From an uncultured Oscillospiraceae bacterium (GTDB taxonomy: Bacteria; Bacillota; Clostridia; Oscillospirales; Oscillospiraceae): a stretch of DNA of 37,027 nucleotides. Location of the stretch: assembly GCA_934589525.1 (NCBI GenBank), contig CAKTOB010000023.1:1-37027 (forward strand), in the 5' to 3' direction. Positions 7,391 to 16,267 of this stretch are shown here, piece after piece (position 1 is the first letter of the stretch; every line of letters begins with the position of its first letter). The position numbers and the translations under genes are program-made. The notes below the pieces were generated by a model. It was given only the letters and a program-made list of their open reading frames with translations. It made no database searches and was not told where the DNA came from.

Positions 7391-8479
7391 ATGTCCAACA
7401 GTGTATTTCAAAGCGTGATCGTTCAATTAAAGGACATTTCTGACAGAACCTTTGGCGTTATCGATACAGAAGGCTGCGTTGTGTCCTGCACTGACGTCTC
7501 TTTGCTGGGAGAGCGTTGGCCCGATGCCGCCCTGCGCATTGGCGGCGGTGTGGACGGAATTACGGTTTTCGCCCAAAAATGCTTCAAGGCCATTGTCGGC
7601 AGCTCCAACTTGTATGAATATGCGGTGTTCTGCTCCGGTGATGACGAACTGGCAAAATCCTTCTGCTCTATGGCCTATATCTCCCTGAACGATGCCAAGA
7701 TCTTTTATGAGGAAAAGCATGACCGGGGCACCTTTGTCAAGAACATCATCATGGACAATATTCTGCCCGGCGATATTTATATCCGGGCCAAGGAGCTCCA
7801 TTTCGCCACGGATGCCCCCCGGGCCGTCTTCCTCATCCGCCAGGTGGGCCGCAGCGACGTGGCCACGGTGGATGTGCTCTCCGGCATGTTCCCGGATAAG
7901 ATGCAGGACTTTGTGCTCAGCGTCAACGAGAGCGATGTGGCGGTGATCAAGCAGATCACGGTCAATACCCCCAGCGAGGAGCTGGAAAAAATTGCGGTGA
8001 ACATTGAAAACACCCTGAAAAATGAGCTGCGCATCAAGACCTCCATCGGCATCGGCACCGTCTCCGAGCATCTGCGGGAGCTGGCGGATTCCTATAAGGA
8101 GGCCCAGACCGCCATTGAGGTGGGCAAGGTCTTTGATACGGAAAAGAGCATCATGCGCTATGAAAACCTGGGCATCGGCCGTCTGATCTATCAGCTGCCC
8201 ACCACCCTGTGCGAGATTTTCCTGAGTGAGATTTTCAAGAAGAGCTCCATTGACTGCCTGGACCAGGAGACCCTGTTTACCATCAACAAGTTCTTTGAGA
8301 ACAATCTGAACGTTTCCGAAACCTCCCGGAAGCTGTTTGTCCACCGGAATACCCTGGTGTATCGGTTGGAGAAAATCAAAAAGCTTACGGGTCTCGACCT
8401 GCGGCAGTTTGACCATGCCATTGTGTTTAAGGTGGCCTTGATGGTCAGAAAATATCTGTCCTCTCGGGAGGCCCGGTGA
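7391..8479 (+). CDS. PucR/CdaR-family transcriptional regulator
   Basis: The 362-residue protein ends in a PucR-type helix-turn-helix (HTH_30): NLNVSETSRKLFVHRNTLVY and RLEKIKKLTG at about 307-336. The middle part (about 145-275) resembles the degenerate GGDEF-like domain of CdaR proteins, with SIGIGTVSEH. The N-terminal 120 residues (FGVIDTEGCVVS) look like a small-molecule sensor domain. An in-frame ATG at 7325 is rejected because it lies inside the -10 box; ATG 7391 has AAGGAGGGG. Such regulators usually respond to metabolites such as sugar diacids or purine breakdown products. It stands alone between its own promoter and a terminator, so neither its targets nor its ligand can be named. 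Confidence 0.82.
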   Translation: MSNSVFQSVIVQLKDISDRTFGVIDTEGCVVSCTDVSLLGERWPDAALRIGGGVDGITVFAQKCFKAIVGSSNLYEYAVFCSGDDELAKSFCSMAYISLNDAKIFYEEKHDRGTFVKNIIMDNILPGDIYIRAKELHFATDAPRAVFLIRQVGRSDVATVDVLSGMFPDKMQDFVLSVNESDVAVIKQITVNTPSEELEKIAVNIENTLKNELRIKTSIGIGTVSEHLRELADSYKEAQTAIEVGKVFDTEKSIMRYENLGIGRLIYQLPTTLCEIFLSEIFKKSSIDCLDQETLFTINKFFENNLNVSETSRKLFVHRNTLVYRLEKIKKLTGLDLRQFDHAIVFKVALMVRKYLSSREAR

Positions 8480-8506
8480 CCTTATCGGAAAAATCAAAAA
8501 TATTTT

Positions 8507-8539
8507 GCGGGGAGAGCCTTGGGCCCTCTCCGCGTTTTT
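8507..8539 (+). terminator. Probable terminator after the PucR-type regulator
   Basis: A GC-rich hairpin, GCGG-(GG)-AGAG against CTCTCCGC with a 2-base bulge, ends at about 8534 and is followed by GTTTTTG. The rest of the 316-bp gap (8540-8690) is an AT-rich stretch without a convincing gene. Confidence 0.6.
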
Positions 8540-8690
8540 GTTCAGTGCAGGGAAGGACATCCGCAAGGAAATGCAATTTTATGTCTACCACCTGCGGAAG
8601 AAAATCCCTCCGGGATGGGGGAAATCAATGTCACAAATAAAAAGTTTTTGTTAAAAAATAAGAAATACGCCCAGGTTTTACGGCCCGTCA

Positions 8691-8719
8691 TTGACTTTGA
8701 GGCCGATTTGTGGTACAAT
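8691..8719 (+). promoter_or_regulatory. Promoter of the ftsEX cell-wall operon
   Basis: TTGACT (8691-8696), a 17-bp spacer and TACAAT (8714-8719). The leader of about 70 bases contains a small GTTCC/GGAAC hairpin near 8749-8763. Confidence 0.75.
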
Positions 8720-8795
8720 TCCCGTACATTGCGTGCGATGCCGAAAGCGTTCCTTGGTGGAACGGCGGCAAAGCGTATACTTCGACTGGAGATAG

Positions 8796-9470
8796 ATGCA
8801 AATGATTGAATTTACAGATGTCGTAAAAAGCTACGAGCAGGGCAACAAGGCCCTGAACGGCGTTACCATGCAGATCGATGACGGGGAGTTTTGTTTCCTG
8901 GTGGGACCCTCCGGTTCCGGCAAGTCTACCATTATTAAATTGATCACCGGCGAGCTGCGGCCCACCTCCGGCACCGTAAAGGTCAACGGCTTTACCCTGG
9001 AACGGATCCGCAAGCGGGAGATCCCGCTGCTGCGCCGTACCGTCGGTGTTGTGTTCCAGGACTTCCGTTTGATCCCCAATATGACCGTGTATGACAACGT
9101 GGCCTTCGCCATGCGTGTCATCGGTGCCCGGGAGCGGGAGATTCGGGACCGGGTGCCCTATGTGCTGGAGCTGGTAGGCCTGGAAAACAAGGCAAACCGC
9201 CATCCCGGTGAGATGTCCGGCGGCGAGCAGCAGCGTCTGGCCATTGCCAGAGCCCTGGTCAATAACCCCTCTACCATCATTGCCGACGAGCCCACCGGTA
9301 ACCTGGACCCTGCCAGATCCTTTGAAATCATGGCCCTGCTGCAGGAAATCAACAACCTGGGCACCACGGTTCTGGTCGTTACCCATGAAAAGAACCTGGT
9401 GGAGTTGTTCGCCAAGCGTGTGATCGCCATTGACGATGGCTATGTGGTCAGCGACGGCAGAGAGAGGTAA
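8796..9470 (+). CDS. ftsE: Cell-division ATP-binding protein FtsE
   Basis: The 224-residue ABC ATPase has a Walker A GPSGSGKS near residues 35-42, signature MSGGEQQRLAIARALV and Walker B TIIADEPTGNLD. With FtsX it forms a membrane complex that does not transport but uses ATP to switch on peptidoglycan hydrolases at the division site or side wall. Start choice is uncertain: ATG 8796 is only 4 bases from GGAG, whereas ATG 8802 gives MIEFTDVVKSYE, the usual FtsE beginning, 10 bases away. It is 6 bp upstream of ftsX and heads the operon. Confidence 0.93.
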   Translation: MQMIEFTDVVKSYEQGNKALNGVTMQIDDGEFCFLVGPSGSGKSTIIKLITGELRPTSGTVKVNGFTLERIRKREIPLLRRTVGVVFQDFRLIPNMTVYDNVAFAMRVIGAREREIRDRVPYVLELVGLENKANRHPGEMSGGEQQRLAIARALVNNPSTIIADEPTGNLDPARSFEIMALLQEINNLGTTVLVVTHEKNLVELFAKRVIAIDDGYVVSDGRER

Positions 9471-9476
9471 GCAATT

Positions 9477-10364
9477 ATGAAGTTCAGTAATATCGGATAT
9501 CTTATGAAAGAGGGCTTCCGTGGCATTTTTCTCCACGGATTCATGTCCTTTGCCGCCGTGTGCGTGACGGTGGCCTGCCTGATCATCGTGGGCAGCTTCT
9601 CCATTTTGGCATACAACCTGGACGTGATGGTTCAGGAATTGAATCAGACCAGTGAGATCCTGGTCTATGTGGACAGTGACCTGCCGGATGCGGAGGCCCG
9701 GAGCATCGGCACGAAGATCAATGCCCTGCCCAATATTTTGCAGGCAACCTTCGTATCCCGGGAGGATGCCCTGAAGGAATTTGTCGCCGACCATAATGAC
9801 GACTCTGTATTCACCGGTGTTCAGGCCACGGACCTGCGGCACCGTTATGTGGTGACTCTGGAAGACAACACTCTGATGCAGCAGACGGACGAACAGCTGC
9901 GGCAGATCCCCGGTGTGGCGGATACCAAGGCCGCCTACGCTCTGGCCCAGGGCTTTACCACCATTCAGCAGGTGCTGCACATCGCCTCCGTGGCGCTGAT
10001 CGCAGTGCTGCTGGTCATTTCTCTGCTGATTATTTCCAATACGGTCAAGCTTGCCATGTATGACCGGCGTGATGAGATCGCCATTATGAAAATGGTAGGT
10101 GCCACCAACGGCTTTATCCGTCTGCCCTTTATGGTAGAGGGTTTCTCTCTGGGCATGATGGGTGCGGTGCTGGCCTTTGGCCTGGAATGGGTGGGCTACG
10201 ATGCCCTGGTTGAAAAAATCTCCACGGTGGATGCACTGAAGCTCTTTACCTTTGTGCCCTTTGAAAATCTGCTGGTACCCATGATCATCGTCTTTGCGGC
10301 GGCCGGTCTGTTTGTCGGCGTTGTGGGCAGCTGGACTTCCATCCGGAAATTCATGGACGTGTAA
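9477..10364 (+). CDS. ftsX: Cell-division permease-like protein FtsX
   Basis: The 295-residue protein has the FtsX plan: a short cytoplasmic N-terminus (FSNIGYLMKEGFRGIF), a first membrane helix at about 25-45, a large extracytoplasmic loop of about 125 residues, then three helices at about 170-192, 220-240 and 262-285. It includes YDRRDEIAIMKMVGATN, the typical loop of this family. The extracellular loop usually contacts a coiled-coil M23 hydrolase. Two such hydrolases follow directly, which supports a functional FtsEX-hydrolase module. Confidence 0.94.
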   Translation: MKFSNIGYLMKEGFRGIFLHGFMSFAAVCVTVACLIIVGSFSILAYNLDVMVQELNQTSEILVYVDSDLPDAEARSIGTKINALPNILQATFVSREDALKEFVADHNDDSVFTGVQATDLRHRYVVTLEDNTLMQQTDEQLRQIPGVADTKAAYALAQGFTTIQQVLHIASVALIAVLLVISLLIISNTVKLAMYDRRDEIAIMKMVGATNGFIRLPFMVEGFSLGMMGAVLAFGLEWVGYDALVEKISTVDALKLFTFVPFENLLVPMIIVFAAAGLFVGVVGSWTSIRKFMDV

Positions 10365-10384
10365 GTTCCGCGGGATAAAGAGAT

Positions 10385-11605
10385 ATGAAACATTCCGCAA
10401 CCCGATCACATTTGCTGGCAGCGGTCCTTGCCTGCGCCTTGACGCTGACAACGGTGCCGTTTCCCGCCTCGGCCTCCCAGAAGACCGACAAGATCAAGGA
10501 CGAGCTGGGAGGACTAAAAGAAAAGAACGCAGCCATCCAATCGGAGATCGATGCCGTTCGGCAGCAGTATACCGCCACCTCCAATCAGATTCAGGACCTG
10601 GTAAATCAAAAAAATGCCGTGGACCAGGAAATCGCTCTGCTCCATGAGCAGATCCTCAACATCAACGAGCAGGTCATTGCCTACGGCCAGCTCATTGCCG
10701 ATGCCCAGGACCAGCTGGATGATTCCAATGCCCGGCTGGACGAGCTGAACGAAAAGCACAAGCTCCGCATCCGGGCCATGGAAGAGGCGGGAACGGTCAG
10801 CTATTGGCAGGTCCTGTTTCAGGCCAGCAGCTTCACCAATTTCCTGGACCGTCTGACCTTGATCGAGGAGATCGCCGCCGCGGACCAGCGGCGGATCGAT
10901 GAAATTCAGCAGGTGGCCACGGAGGTCAGCTCCACCCAGGCCCAAATGCAGCAGGAGCTCCGGGACCTGGGAGATGCCCAGACCCAGCTGACGGAAAGCG
11001 AAACCCTTCTGGCGGAAAAGCGGACGGAGTCCGACGAGCTCCTCAGAAGCCTTGCCTCCCAGCGGGAGGAATTTGAGCTGCTGCTGGACGATTCCGAGGC
11101 CAAGCAGGATGCCCTCATGAAGGAGATCGCCCAGAAGCAAAAAGAGCTTTCCAATGCCGAGTATGAAGAGCGGCTGGCAAAGCTTGCCTTGCAGGGCCAG
11201 AATCCCCCTTCCAATGCCACCTGGATCACCCCGGTCTCCGGCTACACCATTACCAGTCCCTTCGGTATGCGTGTGCATCCCATTTACAAATATCAGCTCA
11301 AGCATAACGGCATTGACATGGCCTGTCCCCAGGGGACGCCCATTTATGCTACCCGGGCCGGTACCGTCACCACAGCCTCCTACCAGGCGGGTGGTGCGGG
11401 CTATTACGTCAGCATCAACCATGGAGACGGCTTCGGCACCATCTATATGCACATGACCAATTATGTTGTCAGCAAAGGCCAGAAGGTCACTGCCGGGCAG
11501 CTGATCGGCTATGTGGGCAGCACCGGCCTTTCCACAGGCCCCCATCTGCATTTTGGCGTATCCTACGCCGGTACTTATGTGAATCCAATGGCCTACATCG
11601 GATAA
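10385..11605 (+). CDS. Coiled-coil M23 peptidase (EnvC/CwlO-like), first copy
   Basis: The 406-residue protein has a signal peptide (about 1-31, ending ASA), a long coiled-coil region (about 32-270, heptad-rich with many Q/E/L) and a C-terminal LytM/M23 domain (about 280-406). The zinc and catalytic motifs are intact: H-x3-D in KHNGIDMA, then MHMTNY and HLHFG. M23 enzymes cut peptide cross-bridges in peptidoglycan; the coiled coil is where FtsX usually docks. It lies 20 bp after ftsX and 16 bp before a close paralogue. Whether it is a hydrolase or a regulator cannot be fully settled, but the retained residues favour an active enzyme. Confidence 0.9.
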   Translation: MKHSATRSHLLAAVLACALTLTTVPFPASASQKTDKIKDELGGLKEKNAAIQSEIDAVRQQYTATSNQIQDLVNQKNAVDQEIALLHEQILNINEQVIAYGQLIADAQDQLDDSNARLDELNEKHKLRIRAMEEAGTVSYWQVLFQASSFTNFLDRLTLIEEIAAADQRRIDEIQQVATEVSSTQAQMQQELRDLGDAQTQLTESETLLAEKRTESDELLRSLASQREEFELLLDDSEAKQDALMKEIAQKQKELSNAEYEERLAKLALQGQNPPSNATWITPVSGYTITSPFGMRVHPIYKYQLKHNGIDMACPQGTPIYATRAGTVTTASYQAGGAGYYVSINHGDGFGTIYMHMTNYVVSKGQKVTAGQLIGYVGSTGLSTGPHLHFGVSYAGTYVNPMAYIG

Positions 11606-11621
11606 TTTCAAAGGAGACTCT

Positions 11622-12914
11622 ATGAAAAATCGCAAAAAAATGGTTTCCCTTCTGGCCGGCATCATGGCAGCCGTCATGGTGCTGACCCTGGTTTTGAGCC
11701 TGCTGCCCACCCGGGCCTATGCGGCTTCTTCCAGCGAGATCCGGAAGCAGATCAATCAGCTCAAGGACCAGAAGACGGAACTGAAATCCCAAATCGAGGA
11801 CCTTAAAAAGCAGTACCAGGCCAATAAAGATGACATTGCGGACATCGTATCCCGCAAAAACATCATTGACCAGGAGATCGGTCTGCTCCATGCCCAGCTG
11901 GACAACATCAACGAGCAGATTTCCGCCTTCGGCGTGCTGATCGCAGATAAGCAGGATGAACTGGACAACGCCCAGGCACATTACGATCAGCTGAATGAGG
12001 AATACCGGGTCCGTGTTCGCACCATGGAGGAAGAAGGGACTCTTAGCTATTGGGAGGTCCTGTTTAAGGCCAACAGCTTCTCGGACCTTCTGGACCGCAT
12101 GAGCATGATCGAGGAGATCGCCGCTTCCGATAACCGCCGCCTGAAGGAGCTGGATGAAGCCACCCAGGCCGTGGCCAAGGCCCAGTCGGAACTGGAAACG
12201 GAAAAGGCGGATCTGGAGACCACCAAAGAGGAACTGAATGCCACCCAGGCGGAACTGGACGACAAGCGTTCCGAGGCCGATGAAGTCATCGCCGAACTGA
12301 TTGCCAAAGGCGTGGAGCTGGAGGGCATGAAGACGGACCTGGAAGCGGAGGACGAAAACCTTCTCAAGCAGATTGCCCAGATGGAAAAGGAATACAACGC
12401 TGCCAAGCACCAGGAGTGGCTGGCCTACATGGCCACCTATACCACGGTGCCCCCGGCTACCACCGCCGCCCCCTCCGGCTCCGGTTCCGGTTCCAACAGC
12501 GGCACCAGCACCCCCAGCTCCGGCGGCAGCTGGCTGCGGCCCTGCAGCTATACCTACATGTCCAGCCCCTTTGGCTTCCGGACATCTCCCACCTCCGGCG
12601 CTTCCAGCTATCACCAGGGCGTGGACCTGGCGGCCCCTGCCAATACGCCGATTTACGCTAGCCGTGCCGGTGTGGTGACCACCGCCACCTATTCCAATAA
12701 CGCAGGGTACTATGTGACCATCAACCATGGTGATGGATTCAGCTCCATTTACATGCACATGAATAACTATGTGGTCTCCTCCGGCCAGGCCGTCTCCGCC
12801 GGTCAGCTGATCGGCTATGTGGGCCGAACCGGTATCGCCACAGGCTACCATCTGCACTTCGGCATCGCCTACAACGGTGCCTACGTCAACCCCTGCGCCT
12901 ACGTTTCCTTGTAA
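11622..12914 (+). CDS. Coiled-coil M23 peptidase, second tandem copy
   Basis: The 430-residue paralogue has a signal peptide (about 1-35, ending AYA), a coiled coil (about 36-265), a Ser/Gly/Thr-rich linker (about 283-302) and an M23 domain (about 305-430). The zinc-site residues are intact: YHQGVDLA, MHMNNY and HLHFG. It shares collinear blocks with the preceding copy, including ExGTxSYWxVLFxAxSF and IEEIAAxDxRR. The low-complexity linker is absent from the first copy, so the two differ in tether length. AAAGGAG precedes the ATG. It is part of the same operon and an obvious tandem duplication. Confidence 0.9.
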   Translation: MKNRKKMVSLLAGIMAAVMVLTLVLSLLPTRAYAASSSEIRKQINQLKDQKTELKSQIEDLKKQYQANKDDIADIVSRKNIIDQEIGLLHAQLDNINEQISAFGVLIADKQDELDNAQAHYDQLNEEYRVRVRTMEEEGTLSYWEVLFKANSFSDLLDRMSMIEEIAASDNRRLKELDEATQAVAKAQSELETEKADLETTKEELNATQAELDDKRSEADEVIAELIAKGVELEGMKTDLEAEDENLLKQIAQMEKEYNAAKHQEWLAYMATYTTVPPATTAAPSGSGSGSNSGTSTPSSGGSWLRPCSYTYMSSPFGFRTSPTSGASSYHQGVDLAAPANTPIYASRAGVVTTATYSNNAGYYVTINHGDGFSSIYMHMNNYVVSSGQAVSAGQLIGYVGRTGIATGYHLHFGIAYNGAYVNPCAYVSL

Positions 12915-12918
12915 ATCA

Positions 12919-13033
12919 TCTTCCCACATTCTTTGGGGAAACTCTGAATAAATCGTCTGCGGCTGGACAGCGATCTTTTGCTGCCGGTTCTTGACGATTT
13001 TGTCAGGGCTTCCCTCAGAGAAATGTGGGAAGA
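12919..13033. repeat. 115-bp element with about 40-nt imperfect terminal inverted repeats (MITE-like or structured leader)
   Basis: The ends TCTTCCCACATT (12919-12930) and AATGTGGGAAGA (13022-13033) pair perfectly over 12 bases. Pairing resumes with GGGAAACTCTGA (12936-12947) against TCAGGGCTTCCC (13003-13014), then with AATCGTC against GACGATT, and an inner stem around CAGC/GCTG (12968-12984). The whole element can fold into one long hairpin. It fills almost all of the gap between the second M23 gene and the S41 protease gene. No target-site duplication is evident. A related core is found at 17472-17509. Confidence 0.65.
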
Positions 13034-13066
13034 ATACTATAAAATAGGAGAGAGGTTTTAAAGACA

Positions 13067-14230
13067 ATGAAAAAGAAAGTATTGCTTGTTCTTTCTTACG
13101 TTCTGGTGGCCGCCCTGGCCTGCGGGGCCACGCTGGGTATTGTATATTTTGGAACCGGGTATTCAAAGCTTAATGAATTGGAAAACCTGATTTTTCTCCG
13201 TTTTGCCGGAGAAAGCGACCAGACCGCCATGGAGGACGCCGCGGCTTACGCCATGATCGATGCCCTGGGTGACCGGTGGAGCTACTATATCCCCGCGGCA
13301 GATTATGATACCTTCCAGGACAATTCCAACAATGCCTATGTAGGCATCGGTGTTTCCGTCACGGCCCTGGAGGACGGCACCGGCTTCCTGGTTGCCAAGG
13401 TGGAGCCCGGGGGACCAGCGGACCAGGGGGGCATGGAGGTCGGAGACATCATCATCCAGGTAGAGGACCAAAGCGTGGAGGGCCTTACGGTTTCCGAGCT
13501 CTCCAGGCGGATCAAGGGGGAGGAAAACACCTCTGTGACCCTGACGGTCCTGCGGGAAGGGGAGGGCATCAGCCTGTATCTGACCCGGAAGCGGATGGAG
13601 ACTGCCGTTGCCAAGGGCAGTATGCTCAATGAGCATGTGGGCCTGGTGACCATCGTCAACTTTGATGATCGCTGCGCCGACGAGACCATTTCCGCCATTG
13701 AGCAGGTTCTGGACCAGGGGGCGGATATGCTGCTCTTTGACGTTCGGAATAATCCCGGCGGCTATGTGGAGGAGCTTTGCAGGGTCCTGGACTACCTTCT
13801 TCCGGAGGGGGACCTTATTCGGATGGTGGGCACCGACGGAAAGGAGGAGATCAAGACCTCCGGTGCGTCCTGCGTGAAGGTTCCCATGGCGGTATTGGTC
13901 AATGAGGATTCCTATTCCGCCGCAGAGCTTTTTGCCGCCGATCTTCGGGAATACGGTGCGGCAAAGATTTTTGGAGCCCAGACCTGCGGAAAGGGCTTCT
14001 ACCAGAATCTGTTCCGTTTTCAGGACGGCTCTGCCGTGGGCCTGTCCATTGGCAGATACTATACCTCCAAGAATGAAAACCTGGAGGGGGTTGGCCTGAC
14101 CCCGGACGTGGAAGTGAAGCTGAACGACACGGAGAAGACCCAGCTTCTCGCCGGCCTTTTAGAAGCGGAGAATGACCCACAGCTCCAGGAGGCTCTAAGC
14201 TACCTGATGGACAAGGTGGTAAAGCCCTGA
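13067..14230 (+). CDS. S41-family carboxy-terminal processing protease (CtpA/CtpB-like)
   Basis: The 387-residue protein has an N-terminal membrane anchor (about 6-28), a PDZ domain (about 90-165, with VGIGVSV and GGPADQGGMEVGDII) and an S41 catalytic domain. The Ser-Lys dyad is S284 in NEDSYSAAE and K309 in TCGKGFYQ. Such proteases act outside the membrane, trimming or degrading exported proteins; they often control cell-wall hydrolases or sporulation signalling. Its place behind ftsEX and two M23 proteins suggests these hydrolases as clients, an inference. A GGAGAGAGG ribosome site lies slightly far (about 11 bases) from the ATG. It is separated from the M23 gene by the inverted-repeat element. 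Confidence 0.9.
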   Translation: MKKKVLLVLSYVLVAALACGATLGIVYFGTGYSKLNELENLIFLRFAGESDQTAMEDAAAYAMIDALGDRWSYYIPAADYDTFQDNSNNAYVGIGVSVTALEDGTGFLVAKVEPGGPADQGGMEVGDIIIQVEDQSVEGLTVSELSRRIKGEENTSVTLTVLREGEGISLYLTRKRMETAVAKGSMLNEHVGLVTIVNFDDRCADETISAIEQVLDQGADMLLFDVRNNPGGYVEELCRVLDYLLPEGDLIRMVGTDGKEEIKTSGASCVKVPMAVLVNEDSYSAAELFAADLREYGAAKIFGAQTCGKGFYQNLFRFQDGSAVGLSIGRYYTSKNENLEGVGLTPDVEVKLNDTEKTQLLAGLLEAENDPQLQEALSYLMDKVVKP

Positions 14231-14231
14231 T

Positions 14232-14272
14232 AAAAAACGCGAATCGGCACCAAAACCGATTCGCGTTTTTTT
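14232..14272. terminator. Bidirectional terminator between the S41 protease and phosphoglucomutase
   Basis: A perfect stem of about 16 bp, AAAAAACGCGAATCGG against CCGATTCGCGTTTTTT, with an 8-base loop. It has a T-run on either strand and serves convergent genes. Confidence 0.95.
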
Positions 14273-14282
14273 AAACGATCTA

Positions 14283-15965
14283 TTATGCCAGCAGGGGCTT
14301 CAGGGCTTCCGCCAGTCTGTCCTTCTGGGCCTGGGCTTCCGCTAAGTCTTTGCCCAGGGTCGTAAAGTAGGTCTTGATCTTGGGCTCGGTGCCGGAGGGG
14401 CGAACCACCACCGTTGCGCCGCCGGAAAGGCTGTAGATCAGCACATTGGCGCTGGGCAGCCCGGTGGCCTTCGTATCGGTGTAGTCCGTGACCTTGGTCA
14501 CGGCGTAACCGGCGATCTCCTTGGGCGGATTCTTCCGCAGACCGTCCATAATTCCGGCCATTTTCTCCATACCGGACAGTCCCGGGAACTCAAAGGAATC
14601 CACCTTGTTGAGGTACCGGCCAAACTTGGCATAAATGCTTTCCAGCCGCTCCTTGATAGAGGAGCCTATGGAGCGGTAATAGGCGGCCATTTCGCAAATC
14701 AGCATGGAGCCGATGATGGCATCCTTGTCCCGGACGTAAGAGCCTGCCAGATAGCCGTAGCTCTCCTCAAAACCGAAGATGAAGCGCTCCACTTCTCCGG
14801 CTGCTTCCAGTCTGGCAATTTGGTCACCGATCCACTTAAAGCCCGTCAGCACATTGCGCATTTCTACGCCATAGCTGGCGGCCACCGCATCGGCCAGGGG
14901 CGTGGAGACGATGGACTTGACCGCCACAGGATTCTTGGGCATGGTGCCGGTTTCAATCCGGCCCTGGCAGATGTAATCCAGCAGCAGAACGCCCACCTCA
15001 TTGCCGGAAACCAGCTCGTAGCTTCCGTCGGGGCAGCGGATGGCAATGCCCACCCGGTCCGCGTCAGGATCCGTTGCCAGCATCAGGTCCGCACCGTTTT
15101 TCTCCGCCAGTTCCAGACCCAGCCGCAGGGCTTCGAAAATCTCCGGGTTGGGGTAGGGGCAGGTGGGAAAGTTGCCGTCGGGGTCTTTCTGTTCGGGGAC
15201 AATGGTAATGTCGTCAATGCCAATGTCGTGGAGCACCCGGGTAACGGGCACCAGGCCGGAGCCGTTCAGGGGGGAGTAGACCAGCTTGAGCCCGGCGGTC
15301 TTGCACAGGCCGGGCCGCACAGACCGGGCCTTGATGGCATCGTACAGAGCTTCCTTGCAGTCCTCTCCCACATACTGGATCATGCCGGAGGACAGACCCT
15401 CTTCAAAGGAAACCAGCTTGGCCCCTTCCAGTACATCGGTTTTCTGAATTTCCGCATAGACAATGGCGGCGGCATCGTCGGTCATCTGGCAGCCGTCGGG
15501 GCCATAGGCCTTGTAGCCGTTGTACTTGGCGGGGTTGTGAGAAGCGGTGATCATAATACCGGCGTTGGCCCCATAGTAGCGGGTGGCAAAGCTCAGTGCG
15601 GGCACGGGCATCAGTGCGTCATAGATCCGTACCCGGATGCCGTTGGCTGCCAACACACAGGCAGCGGTTTTCGCAAAGACATCGGAATTGATACGGCTGT
15701 CATAGGAAACGGCAACCAGCTGATTGCCGCCCTGGGTTTTGACCCAATTGGCAAGGCCCTGGGTGGCCTGACGGACCACATAGATATTCATCCGGTTGGT
15801 GCCCGCACCCAGAACGCCCCGGAGTCCGGCAGTACCGAATTTCAGGGAGACCGCAAACCGATCCTTGATCTGGTCCTCGTTCCCCTCAATATCCCGCAGC
15901 TCCTGGGTGAGTTTGGCATCCTCCAAATCGGCGGCGGCCCAACGCTTGTAATCATCCAAATACAT
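14283..15965 (-). CDS. pgm: Phosphoglucomutase / phospho-sugar mutase
   Basis: The 560-residue protein belongs to the alpha-D-phosphohexomutase family, converting glucose-1-phosphate and glucose-6-phosphate. The phosphoserine is S142 in ITASHNPAKYNGYK, the metal loop is DPDADRVGIA, the sugar-binding loop is GFEESYGY and the phosphate-binding C-terminal loop is VVRPSGTEPKIK. The length fits the PgcA type of Firmicutes. ATG 15965 is chosen over ATG 16112 because the longer version reads through the promoter; an AAAGGACAGGTG ribosome region precedes it. It is a single-gene unit with its own promoter and terminator. Phosphomannomutase activity is a possible side specificity. Confidence 0.92.
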   Translation of the reverse strand: MYLDDYKRWAAADLEDAKLTQELRDIEGNEDQIKDRFAVSLKFGTAGLRGVLGAGTNRMNIYVVRQATQGLANWVKTQGGNQLVAVSYDSRINSDVFAKTAACVLAANGIRVRIYDALMPVPALSFATRYYGANAGIMITASHNPAKYNGYKAYGPDGCQMTDDAAAIVYAEIQKTDVLEGAKLVSFEEGLSSGMIQYVGEDCKEALYDAIKARSVRPGLCKTAGLKLVYSPLNGSGLVPVTRVLHDIGIDDITIVPEQKDPDGNFPTCPYPNPEIFEALRLGLELAEKNGADLMLATDPDADRVGIAIRCPDGSYELVSGNEVGVLLLDYICQGRIETGTMPKNPVAVKSIVSTPLADAVAASYGVEMRNVLTGFKWIGDQIARLEAAGEVERFIFGFEESYGYLAGSYVRDKDAIIGSMLICEMAAYYRSIGSSIKERLESIYAKFGRYLNKVDSFEFPGLSGMEKMAGIMDGLRKNPPKEIAGYAVTKVTDYTDTKATGLPSANVLIYSLSGGATVVVRPSGTEPKIKTYFTTLGKDLAEAQAQKDRLAEALKPLLA

Positions 15966-16016
15966 GATGTTCACCTGTCCTTTATGAAGTGTACGTTTTG
16001 TATTTTCGCTGTGTTT

Positions 16017-16045
16017 ACTATAAAACATTTTCCTCTTTTTGTCAA
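16017..16045 (-). promoter_or_regulatory. Promoter of the phosphoglucomutase gene
   Basis: On the minus strand, a perfect TTGACA (16040-16045), a 17-bp spacer and TATAGT (16017-16022). Confidence 0.85.
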
Positions 16046-16178
16046 TGTTGCGTAGCATCCAGTTGAGGTAAACCGTTCCATTTTGAAAATGGCGGTGGAT
16101 TCTTGAAAGCATTTATGGTATAAAAAGATAGGATGCAGAGAAGTATTCTGCCGCCTGTAGGTGAAAATACAGCGTGTA

Positions 16179-16198
16179 ACATTTGGTTGCGGAAATGT
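16179..16198. promoter_or_regulatory. Inverted repeat ACATTT-N8-AAATGT, candidate operator of the XRE regulator
   Basis: The two half sites are 16179-16184 and 16193-16198, extendable by A/T bases on each side. They lie 14 bp upstream of the putative -35 box of the XRE gene. Autoregulation is an inference from position. Confidence 0.35.
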
Positions 16199-16211
16199 AA
16201 AGAGAACGTGG

Positions 16212-16240
16212 TGGCAGATGGCAGCGGTTTTTGCTACAAT
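16212..16240 (+). promoter_or_regulatory. Putative promoter of the XRE regulator
   Basis: TGGCAG (16212-16217, weak), a 17-bp spacer and TACAAT (16235-16240), 27 bases before the ATG. Confidence 0.5.
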
Positions 16241-16267
16241 GAGGGCATCTGATCACAGGAGGAACGC

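Noticed and set aside
8688..10451. A 587-codon minus-strand frame opposite ftsE-ftsX
   Set aside because: Antisense to ftsEX and its promoter; histidine/glycine/glutamine-rich product typical of shadow frames.
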